A DNA stretch of 64,000 nucleotides from Streptomyces werraensis. GTDB lineage: Bacteria; Actinomycetota; Actinomycetes; Streptomycetales; Streptomycetaceae. The translations under genes were made by a program, and so were the position numbers. Under the pieces are notes generated by a model, which was not told the origin of the DNA, searched no databases, and saw only the letters and a program-made list of their open reading frames with translations. The stretch lies in contig BNBX01000001.1 of NCBI GenBank assembly GCA_014656175.1, positions 558,001 through 622,000 on the forward strand. The letters run 5' to 3'. Of this stretch, positions 33,039 to 43,452 are shown piece after piece (position 1 is the first letter of the stretch; the number at the start of each line of letters is the position of its first letter).

Positions 33039-34256
33039 ATGACCTCGAACGAGCGTGTGGTGGTGATCGGCTCCGGCCTCGCGGGCGTACGTCTCGCCCG
33101 GCGGCTCGGCGAGCTGGGCACGCCCGTGACGCTGATCGGCGAGGAGGAGCACCCGCCGTACAACCGGGTGCTCCTCGCCGAGGTGCTCGCCGGGCGCTAC
33201 CGGCCCGAGGTGATCGCCCTGCCCGCCCCCGCGGAACTGGTCCGGGCCCGGGTCACCGGAATCGACCGGGACCGGCGGACCGCCGTCTGCGCGGACGGCA
33301 CGGAGATCGCCTACGGGCGGCTGGTGCTGGCCACCGGCTCCAACCCCGTCCTGCCGCCGCTGCGCGGCCTGTTCACCGAGGACCACGAGCTGCCCCGGGG
33401 CGTGCACGCGTTCCGCACCCTGGACGACTGCCTGGGCCTGTCCGCCGAGGTGCGGCCGGGCGTGCGGGCCGTGGTGATCGGCGGCGGGCTGCTCGGTGTG
33501 TCCGCGGCCCGCGCGCTGGCCGTGCGCGGCGCGCAGGTGGTCCTCGCCCAGCAGTCGGAGCGGCTGATGGAGCGCCAGCTCGACCCGGCCGCCTCCGCGC
33601 TGGTGCGGCGCCATCTGACCGGGCTCGGCGTGGAGGTGCACACCGAGTGCCGGGTGCGCGACGTGCGCTGCGTCGGCGGCGCGGTCCGCTCGGTGGAGAT
33701 GGCCGACGGCTACGCCCTGGACGCCGACCTGGTCGTGCCGGCCTGCGGGGTGCACCCGAGGGTGTCCCTCGCCCAGGCCGCCGGGCTCGACGTGGCCAAG
33801 GGCGTCGTCGTCGACGACGAGCTGCGCACCTCCGACCCGTACATCCACGCGGTCGGCGACTGCGTCCAGCACGCCGGCACCGTCTACGGACTGGCCGCCC
33901 CGGCCCTGGAACAGGCCGACGCGCTCGCCGCACTGCTCGCCGGGGACACCGCCGCCCGCTACACCGGCACCCGCTCGCTCACCCGGCTCACCCTGACCGG
34001 CCCGGACAGCCCCTTCGACCTGGCCGCGTTCGGCGAGACCGAGGTGCTGCCGGGCGACGACGTGGTGCAGCTCGCCGACGCCACCCGCGGCACGTACCGC
34101 AAGGTCGTGGTCCGCGACGACCGCCTGGTCGGCGGGGTGCTGGTCGGCGAACTCGGCACCGTCGGCGCCCTCGCGCGCGCCTGGGAGGGAGCAGAGCCGC
34201 TCCCGTCCGACGGCGGGCCCCTGCTCCATCTGCTCACCAACGACGGAGGCTCCTGA
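33039..34256 (+). CDS. NirB/NasB-like FAD-dependent pyridine nucleotide oxidoreductase
   Basis: This 405-aa flavoprotein starts at ATG 33039. FAD motif RVVVIGSGLAGVRLARRLGE (6-25), PPYNRVLLAEVLAGR (about 44-58), NAD motif AVVIGGGLLGVSAARALAV (about 146-164) and HAVGDCVQHAGTVYGLAAPA (about 269-288) correspond to the N-terminal half of NirB. It ends before any iron-sulfur or siroheme domain. Its stop overlaps the nirB ATG (TGATG). In Bacillus a NirB-like subunit delivers electrons to nitrate reductase, so this protein may reduce NasA, or assist NirB. It is present in addition to the complete flavin domain inside NirB. Confidence 0.82.
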   Translation: MTSNERVVVIGSGLAGVRLARRLGELGTPVTLIGEEEHPPYNRVLLAEVLAGRYRPEVIALPAPAELVRARVTGIDRDRRTAVCADGTEIAYGRLVLATGSNPVLPPLRGLFTEDHELPRGVHAFRTLDDCLGLSAEVRPGVRAVVIGGGLLGVSAARALAVRGAQVVLAQQSERLMERQLDPAASALVRRHLTGLGVEVHTECRVRDVRCVGGAVRSVEMADGYALDADLVVPACGVHPRVSLAQAAGLDVAKGVVVDDELRTSDPYIHAVGDCVQHAGTVYGLAAPALEQADALAALLAGDTAARYTGTRSLTRLTLTGPDSPFDLAAFGETEVLPGDDVVQLADATRGTYRKVVVRDDRLVGGVLVGELGTVGALARAWEGAEPLPSDGGPLLHLLTNDGGS

Positions 34257-36856
34257 TGCCCACGGACACCTCGACCATCGTGCTCGTCGGCCACGGCATG
34301 GTCGGCCAGCGCTTCCTGGAGGCGCTCGCCGAGCGCGGCCTGACCGCCACGCACCGCGTGGTCGTGCTGTGCGAGGAGCCGCGTCCGGCCTACGACCGTG
34401 TGCAGCTCACCTCGTACTTCTCCGGGCGGACGCCCGAGGACCTGTCGCTGACGGACCCGACGTTCATCGCGGACCACGGCATCGAGCTGCACGTCGGCGA
34501 CCCGGCCGAGCACATCGACCGCGAGGCGCGCACGGTGACCGCCCGCTCGGGGACGGTCGTCGGCTACGACGTCCTCGTCCTGGCGACCGGCTCCTACCCG
34601 TTCGTGCCGCCGGTGCCGAACAAGGACGCCGAGGGCTGTTTCGTCTACCGCACGATCGAGGACCTGCTCGCCATCGAGGAGTACGCGAGGAGCAGGGCGA
34701 AGACGGGCGCGGTGGTCGGCGGCGGCCTGCTCGGCCTGGAGGCGGCCGGCGCGCTCAAAGGGCTGGGGCTCACCTCGCACATCGTGGAGTTCGCACCGCG
34801 GCTGATGCCCGTGCAGGTCGACGAGGGCGGCGGAGCGGCGCTGCTGCGCACCATCGAGGACATGGGGCTGAGCGTCCACACGGGCGTCGGCACCCAGGAG
34901 ATCGTGGTCGGCGACTCCGGCGCCGTCACCGGCATGAAGCTGTCCGACGGCTCCGAACTCGCCACCGACATGGTGGTGTTCTCCGCCGGCGTCCGCCCCC
35001 GCGACCAGCTGGCCCGCGACTGCGGCCTGGCGGTCGGCGAGCGCGGCGGCATCACCGTCGACGAGCAGTGCCGCACGGTCACCGACCCGCGCGTGTTCGC
35101 GATCGGCGAGTGCGCGCTGGCCGCCGACGGCCGGGTGTACGGCCTGGTCGCGCCCGGCTACGAGCAGGCGGAGACGGCCGCCGCGACCATCGCCGAGGAC
35201 GAGGCCGCCTTCACCGGCGCCGACCTGTCCACCAAGCTGAAGCTGCTCGGCGTGGACGTGGCGTCCTTCGGCGACGCGCACGGCACCGCCGAGGACTGCC
35301 TGGACGTCGTCTACTCCGACTCCCGCGCGGGCCTGTACAAGAAGCTGGTGATCGGCAAGGACGGCACGCTGCTCGGCGGCATCCTGGTCGGCGACGCGGA
35401 GGCGTACGGCACGCTGCGCGCGTTCACCGGCTCGGTGCCGCCGGTCGCGCCGGAGTCGCTGGTGCTGCCCGCCGGCGCCGGGGCCCCGGCCGCGCTCGGC
35501 CCGTCCGCACTGCCCGACGACGCGGTCGTCTGCTCCTGCCACAACGTCACCAAGGGCACGATCCGCGGCGCGGTCACCGAGCACAGCTGCACCACCGTGC
35601 CCGAGGTGAAGAAGTGCACCAAGGCCGGTACGGGCTGCGGCAGTTGCGTCAAGGTGCTGGGCCAGCTCCTGGACGCCGAGCTGGAGGCCAACGGCGTCGA
35701 GGTCGACAAGGGCCTGTGCGGCTGCTTCTCCCAGACCCGCGAGGAGCTGTACGAGATCGTCCTCGCCCTGCGCATCGCCTCCCACCGCGAGCTGCTCGAC
35801 CGCCACGGCCGGGAGGAGGCGCGCGGCGGCGACGGCTGCGAGGTGTGCAAGCCCGCGGTCGGGTCGATCATCGCCTCCCTGGCGCCCACCATCGGCGCGA
35901 GCACCTACGTGCTCGACGGCGAGCAGGCGGCCCTGCAGGACACCAACGACCACTTCCTCGCCAACCTGCAGAAGAACGGCTCGTACTCGGTGGTGCCGCG
36001 CATCCCCGGCGGGGAGATCGCCCCCGAGAAGCTGATCGTGATCGGGGAGATCGCCCGCGACTTCGGCCTCTACACGAAGATCACCGGCGGCCAGCGGATC
36101 GACATGTTCGGCGCCCGCGTGGAGCAGCTGCCGCTGATCTGGGCCCGGCTGGTCGACGCGGGCTTCGAGTCCGGGCACGCGTACGGCAAGTCGCTGCGCA
36201 CGGTGAAGTCCTGCGTGGGGCAGACCTGGTGCCGCTACGGCGTGCAGGACTCGGTGCGGATGGCGATCGACCTGGAACTGCGCTACCGGGGGCTCAGGTC
36301 CCCGCACAAGCTGAAGTCGGCGGTCTCCGGCTGCCAGCGCGAGTGCGCGGAGGCCCGGTCGAAGGACTTCGGCGTCATCGCCACCGCGGCCGGCTGGAAC
36401 CTGTACGTCGGCGGCAACGGTGGCGCCACCCCGCGCCACGCCGACCTGCTGGCGCAGGACCTCTCCGACGCCGAACTGATCCGCCTGATCGACCGGTTCC
36501 TGATGTTCTACATCCGCACCGCCGACCGGCTGGAGCGCACCTCCACCTGGCTGGAGCGCGTCCCCGGCGGCCTGGACCACGTACGGGACGTGGTGGTGCA
36601 CGACTCCCTGGGCATCTGCGACGAACTGGAGTCGCTGATGGCCGCGCACGTGGCGCACTACCGCGACGAGTGGGCCGAGACGATCAACGACCCGGAGAAG
36701 CTGGCCCGGTTCGTGTCCTTCGTCAACGCCCCGGACACCCCCGACCCGGTGGTCGCCTTCGTCCCCGAACGCGACCAGATCAAGCCCGACCTGCCCCTGC
36801 TGAGCATCGGCCTGCGTCCCGCCGACGACGTCCTGGAAGGAACCGCACAGCGATGA
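34256..36856 (+). CDS. nirB: NAD(P)H nitrite reductase, large subunit
   Basis: This 866-aa enzyme has FAD (VLVGHGMVGQRFLEALAERG, 9-28) and NAD (TGAVVGGGLLGLEAAGALKG) domains. A BFD-type [2Fe-2S] segment carries the Cys of VVCSCHNVTKGT plus KCTKAGTGCGSC (about 420-465). The nitrite/sulfite reductase ferredoxin-like half-domain follows, then the siroheme/[4Fe-4S] domain with SCVGQTWCRYG (about 651) and SGCQRECAEARSKDFGV (about 690-706). It reduces nitrite to ammonium in the cytoplasm with six electrons from NAD(P)H and needs siroheme, plausibly via the CbiX-like chelatase at 23.3 kb. It overlaps both neighbours by a few bases. Confidence 0.93.
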   Translation: MPTDTSTIVLVGHGMVGQRFLEALAERGLTATHRVVVLCEEPRPAYDRVQLTSYFSGRTPEDLSLTDPTFIADHGIELHVGDPAEHIDREARTVTARSGTVVGYDVLVLATGSYPFVPPVPNKDAEGCFVYRTIEDLLAIEEYARSRAKTGAVVGGGLLGLEAAGALKGLGLTSHIVEFAPRLMPVQVDEGGGAALLRTIEDMGLSVHTGVGTQEIVVGDSGAVTGMKLSDGSELATDMVVFSAGVRPRDQLARDCGLAVGERGGITVDEQCRTVTDPRVFAIGECALAADGRVYGLVAPGYEQAETAAATIAEDEAAFTGADLSTKLKLLGVDVASFGDAHGTAEDCLDVVYSDSRAGLYKKLVIGKDGTLLGGILVGDAEAYGTLRAFTGSVPPVAPESLVLPAGAGAPAALGPSALPDDAVVCSCHNVTKGTIRGAVTEHSCTTVPEVKKCTKAGTGCGSCVKVLGQLLDAELEANGVEVDKGLCGCFSQTREELYEIVLALRIASHRELLDRHGREEARGGDGCEVCKPAVGSIIASLAPTIGASTYVLDGEQAALQDTNDHFLANLQKNGSYSVVPRIPGGEIAPEKLIVIGEIARDFGLYTKITGGQRIDMFGARVEQLPLIWARLVDAGFESGHAYGKSLRTVKSCVGQTWCRYGVQDSVRMAIDLELRYRGLRSPHKLKSAVSGCQRECAEARSKDFGVIATAAGWNLYVGGNGGATPRHADLLAQDLSDAELIRLIDRFLMFYIRTADRLERTSTWLERVPGGLDHVRDVVVHDSLGICDELESLMAAHVAHYRDEWAETINDPEKLARFVSFVNAPDTPDPVVAFVPERDQIKPDLPLLSIGLRPADDVLEGTAQR

Positions 36857-37206
36857 CCCTGGCACTCGAGACGACCACCGGCCTGACCGTACGACTCCGC
36901 CTGGCGGACGACTGGTTCGAGGTCTGCGGCCTCGACCGGCTGACCCCGGGACGGGGCGTGGCCGCCCTGCTGCCCGACGGCCGGCAGGCCGCCGTCTTCA
37001 CCGACCGTGCGGGCCGCCTGTACGCCCTCGACAACCGTGACCCGTTCACGGGCGCGGCGGTCCTCTCCCGCGGCCTGACCGGCACCCACCGGGGCCGCCC
37101 GTTCGTCGCCTCGCCGCTCCTGAAGCAGCGCTTCGACCTGGAGACGGGCCGCTGCCTGGACGACGACGCGGTCCGGGTGACGACGTACGAGGTCGAGGCG
37201 GTCTGA
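36853..37206 (+). CDS. nirD: Nitrite reductase small subunit (Rieske-like)
   Basis: This 117-aa protein has ATG overlapping the nirB stop (ATGA). It has the NirD fold (DDWFEVCGLDRLTPGRGVAA, RLYALDNRDPFTGAAVLSRG, VASPLLKQRFDLETGRCLDD) of the Rieske family. The CxH and CxxH cluster ligands are missing, as in other NirD proteins, so it is a structural partner of NirB. A GC-rich inverted repeat about 20-40 bp after the stop could end the transcript. Confidence 0.9.
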   Translation: MTLALETTTGLTVRLRLADDWFEVCGLDRLTPGRGVAALLPDGRQAAVFTDRAGRLYALDNRDPFTGAAVLSRGLTGTHRGRPFVASPLLKQRFDLETGRCLDDDAVRVTTYEVEAV

Positions 37207-37333
37207 GCGGCCGGGACTGTCGGGTCCGGGCCGCCGCGGCCCCGGGCTCCCGGTGGCGGTGCCGCTGTGGGACGCGGGGCCGCCGGCCCGGTGCGCGCCT
37301 GCCCGCGGGACGGCCACCCGCCCGTACGCCGCC

Positions 37334-37355
37334 GGTCATGAAGCGTCCATGTCAT
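37334..37355 (+). promoter_or_regulatory. PHO-box-like direct repeat upstream of the PhoX-like gene
   Basis: GGTCATG and GTCCATG lie 11 bp apart (37334 and 37345), the spacing of PhoP direct-repeat units. A TAGGTT -10-like hexamer follows at 37361, 62 bp before the start codon. The match to the consensus heptamer GTTCACC is partial. Confidence 0.35.
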
Positions 37356-37422
37356 TCCCGTAGGTTCGCTGCTCGCACGCCCCCGTCGCCGGCCGGCGGC
37401 GGGGCGTTAACGGCCACCTGGA

Positions 37423-38586
37423 GTGACAGTGGAACGTCGTACCTTCCTTCGTGCGACCGCCCTCGGCGGCGGCTCCGCCGTACTCGGCGGGACCCTGTGG
37501 CGCGGTGCCGCGTACGCCGCCCCCGCACAGCCCGGCACCGGCCCGTACGGGCCGCTCGGGGCGGCGGACGCCAACGGGATCGCACTCCCGGCGGGATTCA
37601 CCAGCCGGGTGATCGCCCGCTCCGGGCAGCGGGTCGGGAGCACGTCGTACACCTGGCACAACGCCCCGGACGGCGGGGCCTGTTACGCCGACGGAAGCGG
37701 CTGGATCTACGTCTCCAACTCGGAGATCAACCCGTCGGGCGGCGCGAGCGCGGTGAAGTTCTCGGCCACCGGCGCCATCACGGGCGCGTACCGCGTCCTG
37801 TCCGGCACCCGGCAGAACTGCGCGGGCGGGAAGACCCCGTGGAACACCTGGCTGTCCTGCGAGGAGGTGGACCGGGGGTACGTCTACGAGACCGACCCGT
37901 GGGGTGTGAAGGCGGCCGTCCGCCGTGACGCCATGGGGCGCTTCAAGCACGAGGCGGCGGCAGCCGACCCGGTGCGCGGGGTGATCTACCTGACCGAGGA
38001 CGTCTCGGACGGCTGCTTCTACCGTTTCAGGCCCACGACCTGGGGCGACCTGTCCTCCGGCACACTGGAGGTGCTGGTCGGCGGCAGCGGCACCAGCGGC
38101 CAGGTGAGCTGGGCACGGGTCCCGGACCCGTCCGGCGCCACCGCCACCCGCAACCAGGTCTCCGGAGCCAAGCGCTTCAACGGCGGCGAAGGCTGCCACT
38201 ACGCGAACGACACCTGCTGGTTCACCACCAAGGGCGACAACCGGGTCTGGCGGTACGACGCGGCCGCCCAGACCGTCGAACTCGCCTACGACGACTCGCT
38301 GGTGACCGGCGGCACGGCCCCGCTGACCGGGGTCGACAACGTCACCGGCTCCTCCTCCGGTGACCTCTTCGTCGCCGAGGACGGCGGGAACATGGAGATC
38401 TGCGTCATCACGCCCGACGACGTGGTGGCCCCGTTCCTGCGCGTCAGCGGTCAGTCGGGCTCCGAGATCACCGGCCCGGCCTTCTCCCCGGACGGCACCC
38501 GCCTGTACTTCTCCAGTCAGCGCGGTACGAGCGGGAGTTCGTCGGGCGGCATCACGTACGAGGTGAAGGGTCCCTTCCGGGCGTGA
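37423..38586 (+). CDS. Tat-exported PhoX-like (DUF839) phosphatase-family protein
   Basis: This 387-aa protein begins with a twin-arginine signal (VERRTFLRATALGGGSAVLG, residues 3-22) and probable cleavage after AAYA near 35. A beta-propeller of the DUF839/PhoX family follows, with YTWHNAPDGGACYADGSGW, TPWNTWLSCEEVDRGYVYET, RFKHEAAAADPVRGVIYLTE and FVAEDGGNMEICVITPDD (conserved Glu, His and Asp metal ligands). PhoX enzymes hydrolyse phosphate esters with Fe/Ca cofactors. The protein is shorter than classical PhoX, so activity is uncertain. A PHO-box-like repeat and the surrounding secreted Ca-binding proteins suggest phosphate-starvation control. Confidence 0.82.
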   Translation: MTVERRTFLRATALGGGSAVLGGTLWRGAAYAAPAQPGTGPYGPLGAADANGIALPAGFTSRVIARSGQRVGSTSYTWHNAPDGGACYADGSGWIYVSNSEINPSGGASAVKFSATGAITGAYRVLSGTRQNCAGGKTPWNTWLSCEEVDRGYVYETDPWGVKAAVRRDAMGRFKHEAAAADPVRGVIYLTEDVSDGCFYRFRPTTWGDLSSGTLEVLVGGSGTSGQVSWARVPDPSGATATRNQVSGAKRFNGGEGCHYANDTCWFTTKGDNRVWRYDAAAQTVELAYDDSLVTGGTAPLTGVDNVTGSSSGDLFVAEDGGNMEICVITPDDVVAPFLRVSGQSGSEITGPAFSPDGTRLYFSSQRGTSGSSSGGITYEVKGPFRA

Positions 38587-38590
38587 CGCG

Positions 38591-38617
38591 CGGGAGGTGG
38601 CGGACAGCTACCTCCCG
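38591..38617 (+). terminator. Hairpin after the PhoX-like gene
   Basis: CGGGAGGT and ACCTCCCG form an 8-bp stem (38591-38598 and 38610-38617) four bases after the stop. Its last base abuts the next PHO-like repeat. Confidence 0.55.
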
Positions 38618-38638
38618 GTCACGTCACGTTCCCATCAC
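38617..38638 (+). promoter_or_regulatory. 11-bp direct repeat element, copy 1
   Basis: Units GGTCACGTCAC and GTTCCCATCAC stand back to back. The same element with two to four differences precedes the second excalibur gene (39529-39550). A 12-bp box, CCAGTAGCTTCG, follows at 38673-38684, also shared with the second gene. It resembles PhoP direct-repeat units. Confidence 0.45.
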
Positions 38639-38735
38639 GGGTCCTTCATATTCCCCACGCGCCACGAGCCCCCCAGTAGCTTCGGCACCCTCGTGCCGAG
38701 CGCACACTTTCGACCGACCTGGGGGGCTCCTCACC

Positions 38736-39161
38736 ATGATCCCGTTCCGTACCTCAGCCGCCGCACTGCTCGCCGCCGTCGCCCTGGCCGCCGTACCGGC
38801 CACCGCCGTGGCGCACGACGGCGCCCACCCGTTCGAGAACTGCACCGAGGCGTACGACAACGGGTACAGCAACATCCCCGAGGGCGACCGCCACTACGGC
38901 GAACACCTCGACCGGGACGACGACGGCATCGGCTGCGACCAGCCGCCGTCGGACTTCGTGCCGCGCGACGAGAGCGACGACGACGCGGACGCGGGTGCCG
39001 GCGCCGGCGGCGCGAAGGAGGAGAACGGCGGCGGCGCCGACCTCGCCGAGACCGGCGGCAGCGACACCACGCCGTACATCGCGGCGGGCGGCGGGGCCGT
39101 CGTGCTGCTCGGCGGCGGCCTGATGATCGCCGCCCGCAAGCGCCGCGAGAACCGGGACTGA
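38736..39161 (+). CDS. Secreted excalibur-domain protein with LAETG sorting signal
   Basis: This 141-aa protein has a signal peptide (RTSAAALLAAVALAAVPATA, cleavage near Ala26) and an excalibur calcium-binding domain. The core runs NCTEAYDNGYSNIPEG ... HLDRDDDGIGCDQPP (about 35-71) with two Cys and a DxDxDG loop. An acidic, Gly/Ala-rich linker leads to LAETG (103-107), a hydrophobic span and RKRRENRD. That is a complete class E sortase signal, so the protein should be covalently wall-anchored. A paralogue lies 0.5 kb downstream. The ATG 38736 is the only start that leaves a proper signal peptide. Confidence 0.88.
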   Translation: MIPFRTSAAALLAAVALAAVPATAVAHDGAHPFENCTEAYDNGYSNIPEGDRHYGEHLDRDDDGIGCDQPPSDFVPRDESDDDADAGAGAGGAKEENGGGADLAETGGSDTTPYIAAGGGAVVLLGGGLMIAARKRRENRD

Positions 39162-39170
39162 ACCCCTACC

Positions 39171-39196
39171 GAGGGGGCCGGCCATCCGGCCCCCTC
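39171..39196 (+). terminator. Terminator after the LAETG protein gene
   Basis: GAGGGGGCCGG and CCGGCCCCCTC form a perfect 11-bp stem with loop CCAT, ten bases after the stop codon. Confidence 0.75.
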
Positions 39197-39214
39197 ACCC
39201 TCACAACTACCCAC

Positions 39215-39392
39215 CGGCGAAGACACCCTCCAGGGGCGCGGGGAACTGCGCGACCAGCCACGGACCACCCGCACCCGACGCAACGGCGGTGCATCCGCCC
39301 ACCCGCAGCGACGGGGCGCTACAAGCGGCCGCGGCGAAGACACCCTCCAGGGGCGCGGGGAACTGCGCGACCAGCCACGGACCACCCGCACC
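39215..39392 (+). repeat. Tandem pair of a 61-bp intergenic repeat
   Basis: A 61-bp sequence starting CGGCGAAGACACCCTCCAGG and ending GGACCACCCGCACC occurs identically at 39215-39275 and 39332-39392 (period 117 bp). A truncated third start (GCGAAGACACCC) follows near 39402. Its core GGGGCGCGGGGAACTGCGCG recurs inverted at 47.9 and 48.1 kb. The region lies between the two excalibur genes and carries no credible coding frame. Confidence 0.9.
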
Positions 39393-39528
39393 GGTCCGGG
39401 CGCGAAGACACCCGCCCCGTCACCTTTCGCTCCCCACCGCGGTACCCCCGCACACCCCCTCCGACCTGGGCCACTCCTGCCCAACGGCAGGAAGGCACCC
39501 CTCCATTCATGGCGGTGCGCCACGATTC

Positions 39529-39550
39529 CGTCACATCACGTTCACATCAC
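39529..39550 (+). promoter_or_regulatory. 11-bp direct repeat element, copy 2
   Basis: Units CGTCACATCAC and GTTCACATCAC share the 8-mer TCACATCA at 11-bp spacing. The companion box CCAGTAACTTCG is at 39587-39598. Distances from repeat to box (about 57 bp) and from box to ATG (about 54 bp) match those of copy 1. Confidence 0.45.
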
Positions 39551-39651
39551 AGGTCGCCCGTAACCCTCCGCAGCACACCCGAACCGCCAGTAACTTCGTC
39601 TCGCCACAGCCCGGTCAACGGCACCCGCACTCGGACTTGGGGGCATTTGCC

Positions 39652-40059
39652 ATGCGCCTGACACGAACCACCCTCACGGCCCTCGCCGCCCTCGCCCTGG
39701 CCGTTCTCCCCGCCACCGCGTCCGCCCACGACGGGGACCACCCGTTCAAGAGCTGCTCGGAGGCGTACGACAACGGCTGGTCGAGGATCTCCAGCGGGGA
39801 CGACCACTACGGTCCCGCACTGGACCCCGACGGCGACGGCATCGCCTGCGACGAGCCGCCCGCCGGCTTCATCCCGCGCGACGACACCTCGGTCGACGAC
39901 GGGAACACGACTCCCGTGGCCGACACCACCCAGGCCGCCACGAGCGACGACGCCGGGTCGGACGCCCCCCTCACCACCTACGTGACCATAGGCGTGGCCG
40001 CCGTGGTCCTCGCCGGAGGCGCCGTCCTCATCGCCTCCCGCGTGCGCCGCGGCACCTGA
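39652..40059 (+). CDS. Secreted excalibur-domain protein without LPxTG motif
   Basis: This 135-aa paralogue of the LAETG protein has signal peptide RTTLTALAALALAVLPATAS. The excalibur domain is SCSEAYDNGWSRISSG ... LDPDGDGIACDEPPAG with the same two Cys and DxDxDG loop. A Thr/Asp-rich linker, a C-terminal membrane span (TYVTIGVAAVVLAGGAVLIA) and RVRRGT follow. The sorting motif is absent, so it is probably retained by its membrane span. The shared promoter elements point to a recent tandem duplication followed by loss or gain of the sorting motif. Confidence 0.85.
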   Translation: MRLTRTTLTALAALALAVLPATASAHDGDHPFKSCSEAYDNGWSRISSGDDHYGPALDPDGDGIACDEPPAGFIPRDDTSVDDGNTTPVADTTQAATSDDAGSDAPLTTYVTIGVAAVVLAGGAVLIASRVRRGT

Positions 40060-40090
40060 CCGCCCCACAGGGCGCGTCGCGCGCACGACG

Positions 40091-40122
40091 GAAGGGGCGG
40101 CACCCCCGCACGGGTGCCGCCC
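40091..40122. terminator. Bidirectional terminator, excalibur 2 / ppdK
   Basis: AGGGGCGGCACCC and GGGTGCCGCCCCT form a perfect 13-bp stem with a 6-nt loop, between convergent stops at 40059 and 40212. Confidence 0.82.
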
Positions 40123-40211
40123 CTCCTTCGTGATCCGGAGCCGTCGCCGATCGGTGAGGGTGGTCGGGTGACAGACGACGGCCCCGGGGTCCTGCGCGCC
40201 CCCGGGAGGGC

Positions 40212-42959
<2,748 letters not shown>

Positions 42960-43007
42960 GGGTCTCGACTCCTCGAGGACGCGGTGGCTGCCCTGACGGC
43001 GAGGAAT

Positions 43008-43034
43008 GTACCCAGATCGAAGGCGTCTGGGTAC
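43008..43034 (-). promoter_or_regulatory. Hairpin in the ppdK leader
   Basis: GTACCCAGA and TCTGGGTAC are perfectly complementary over 9 bp with a 9-nt loop, about 50 nt upstream of the ppdK start codon. Confidence 0.45.
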
Positions 43035-43162
43035 GTCCACTTGCGCGTCGTGCGCCTGTCACCGGCCGGGCGCCGGCGGATCGAAGGTCAAAGCTTGGCA
43101 AGCCGTGGAGGCTCGGTGTTTTCACTTCTTGAACGCGGGGCGCCTCCCGGAACCGGTCGAGC

Positions 43163-43276
43163 TGCTCATGTGAGCATCCTGAACCACGTTTGATTTCGCC
43201 CGATGAACGATCATCGAGTGGCACTGAGTGCCAACCTTTGAGAAGTGCAGCCTCCTCCGATTCGCTCATCTGAGCG
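43163..43276. promoter_or_regulatory. Cluster of four palindromes between ppdK and the sulfatase gene
   Basis: TGCTCATGTGAGCA (43163-43176) and CGCTCATCTGAGCG (43263-43276) share the core GCTCA-n2-TGAGC and lie exactly 100 bp apart. Between them are CGATGA-ACGA-TCATCG (43201-43216) and TGGCACT-G-AGTGCCA (43219-43233). All are perfect. They look like operators for dimeric regulators acting on one or both divergent genes. No candidate regulator is adjacent. No gene is seen in the whole gap 42960-43452. Confidence 0.5.
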
Positions 43277-43379
43277 CAATCCCTATCAGGGGTGGTGAGA
43301 ATCACGCTGCCATACGGAGCCCGGTTCCACCATGCGGACCGGTGCGATGAACGCTCCGGCCCGGCCGCCCGTACGGACT

Positions 43380-43416
43380 GGAGGCGGATCCGGACCCCCA
43401 CGCCGGATCCGCCTCC
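43380..43416 (+). terminator. Strong hairpin just upstream of the sulfatase gene
   Basis: GGAGGCGGATCCGG and CCGGATCCGCCTCC form a perfect 14-bp stem with a 9-nt loop, ending 36 nt before the TTG start. It could be a terminator of a short upstream transcript or an attenuator. The 3' side lacks a U tract. Confidence 0.45.
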
Positions 43417-43452
43417 CGCCTCACCGGTATCGGTACGGAAGGAACCTCCGGG

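Noticed and set aside
39215..39392. CRISPR array
   Set aside because: Only two full 61-bp copies with a 56-bp spacer, no third intact repeat and no cas genes; the repeat recurs elsewhere.
43219..43233. CIRCE element (HrcA site)
   Set aside because: GCACT/AGTGC is shared, but CIRCE has TTAGCACTC with a 9-nt spacer; here the arms are separated by one base.
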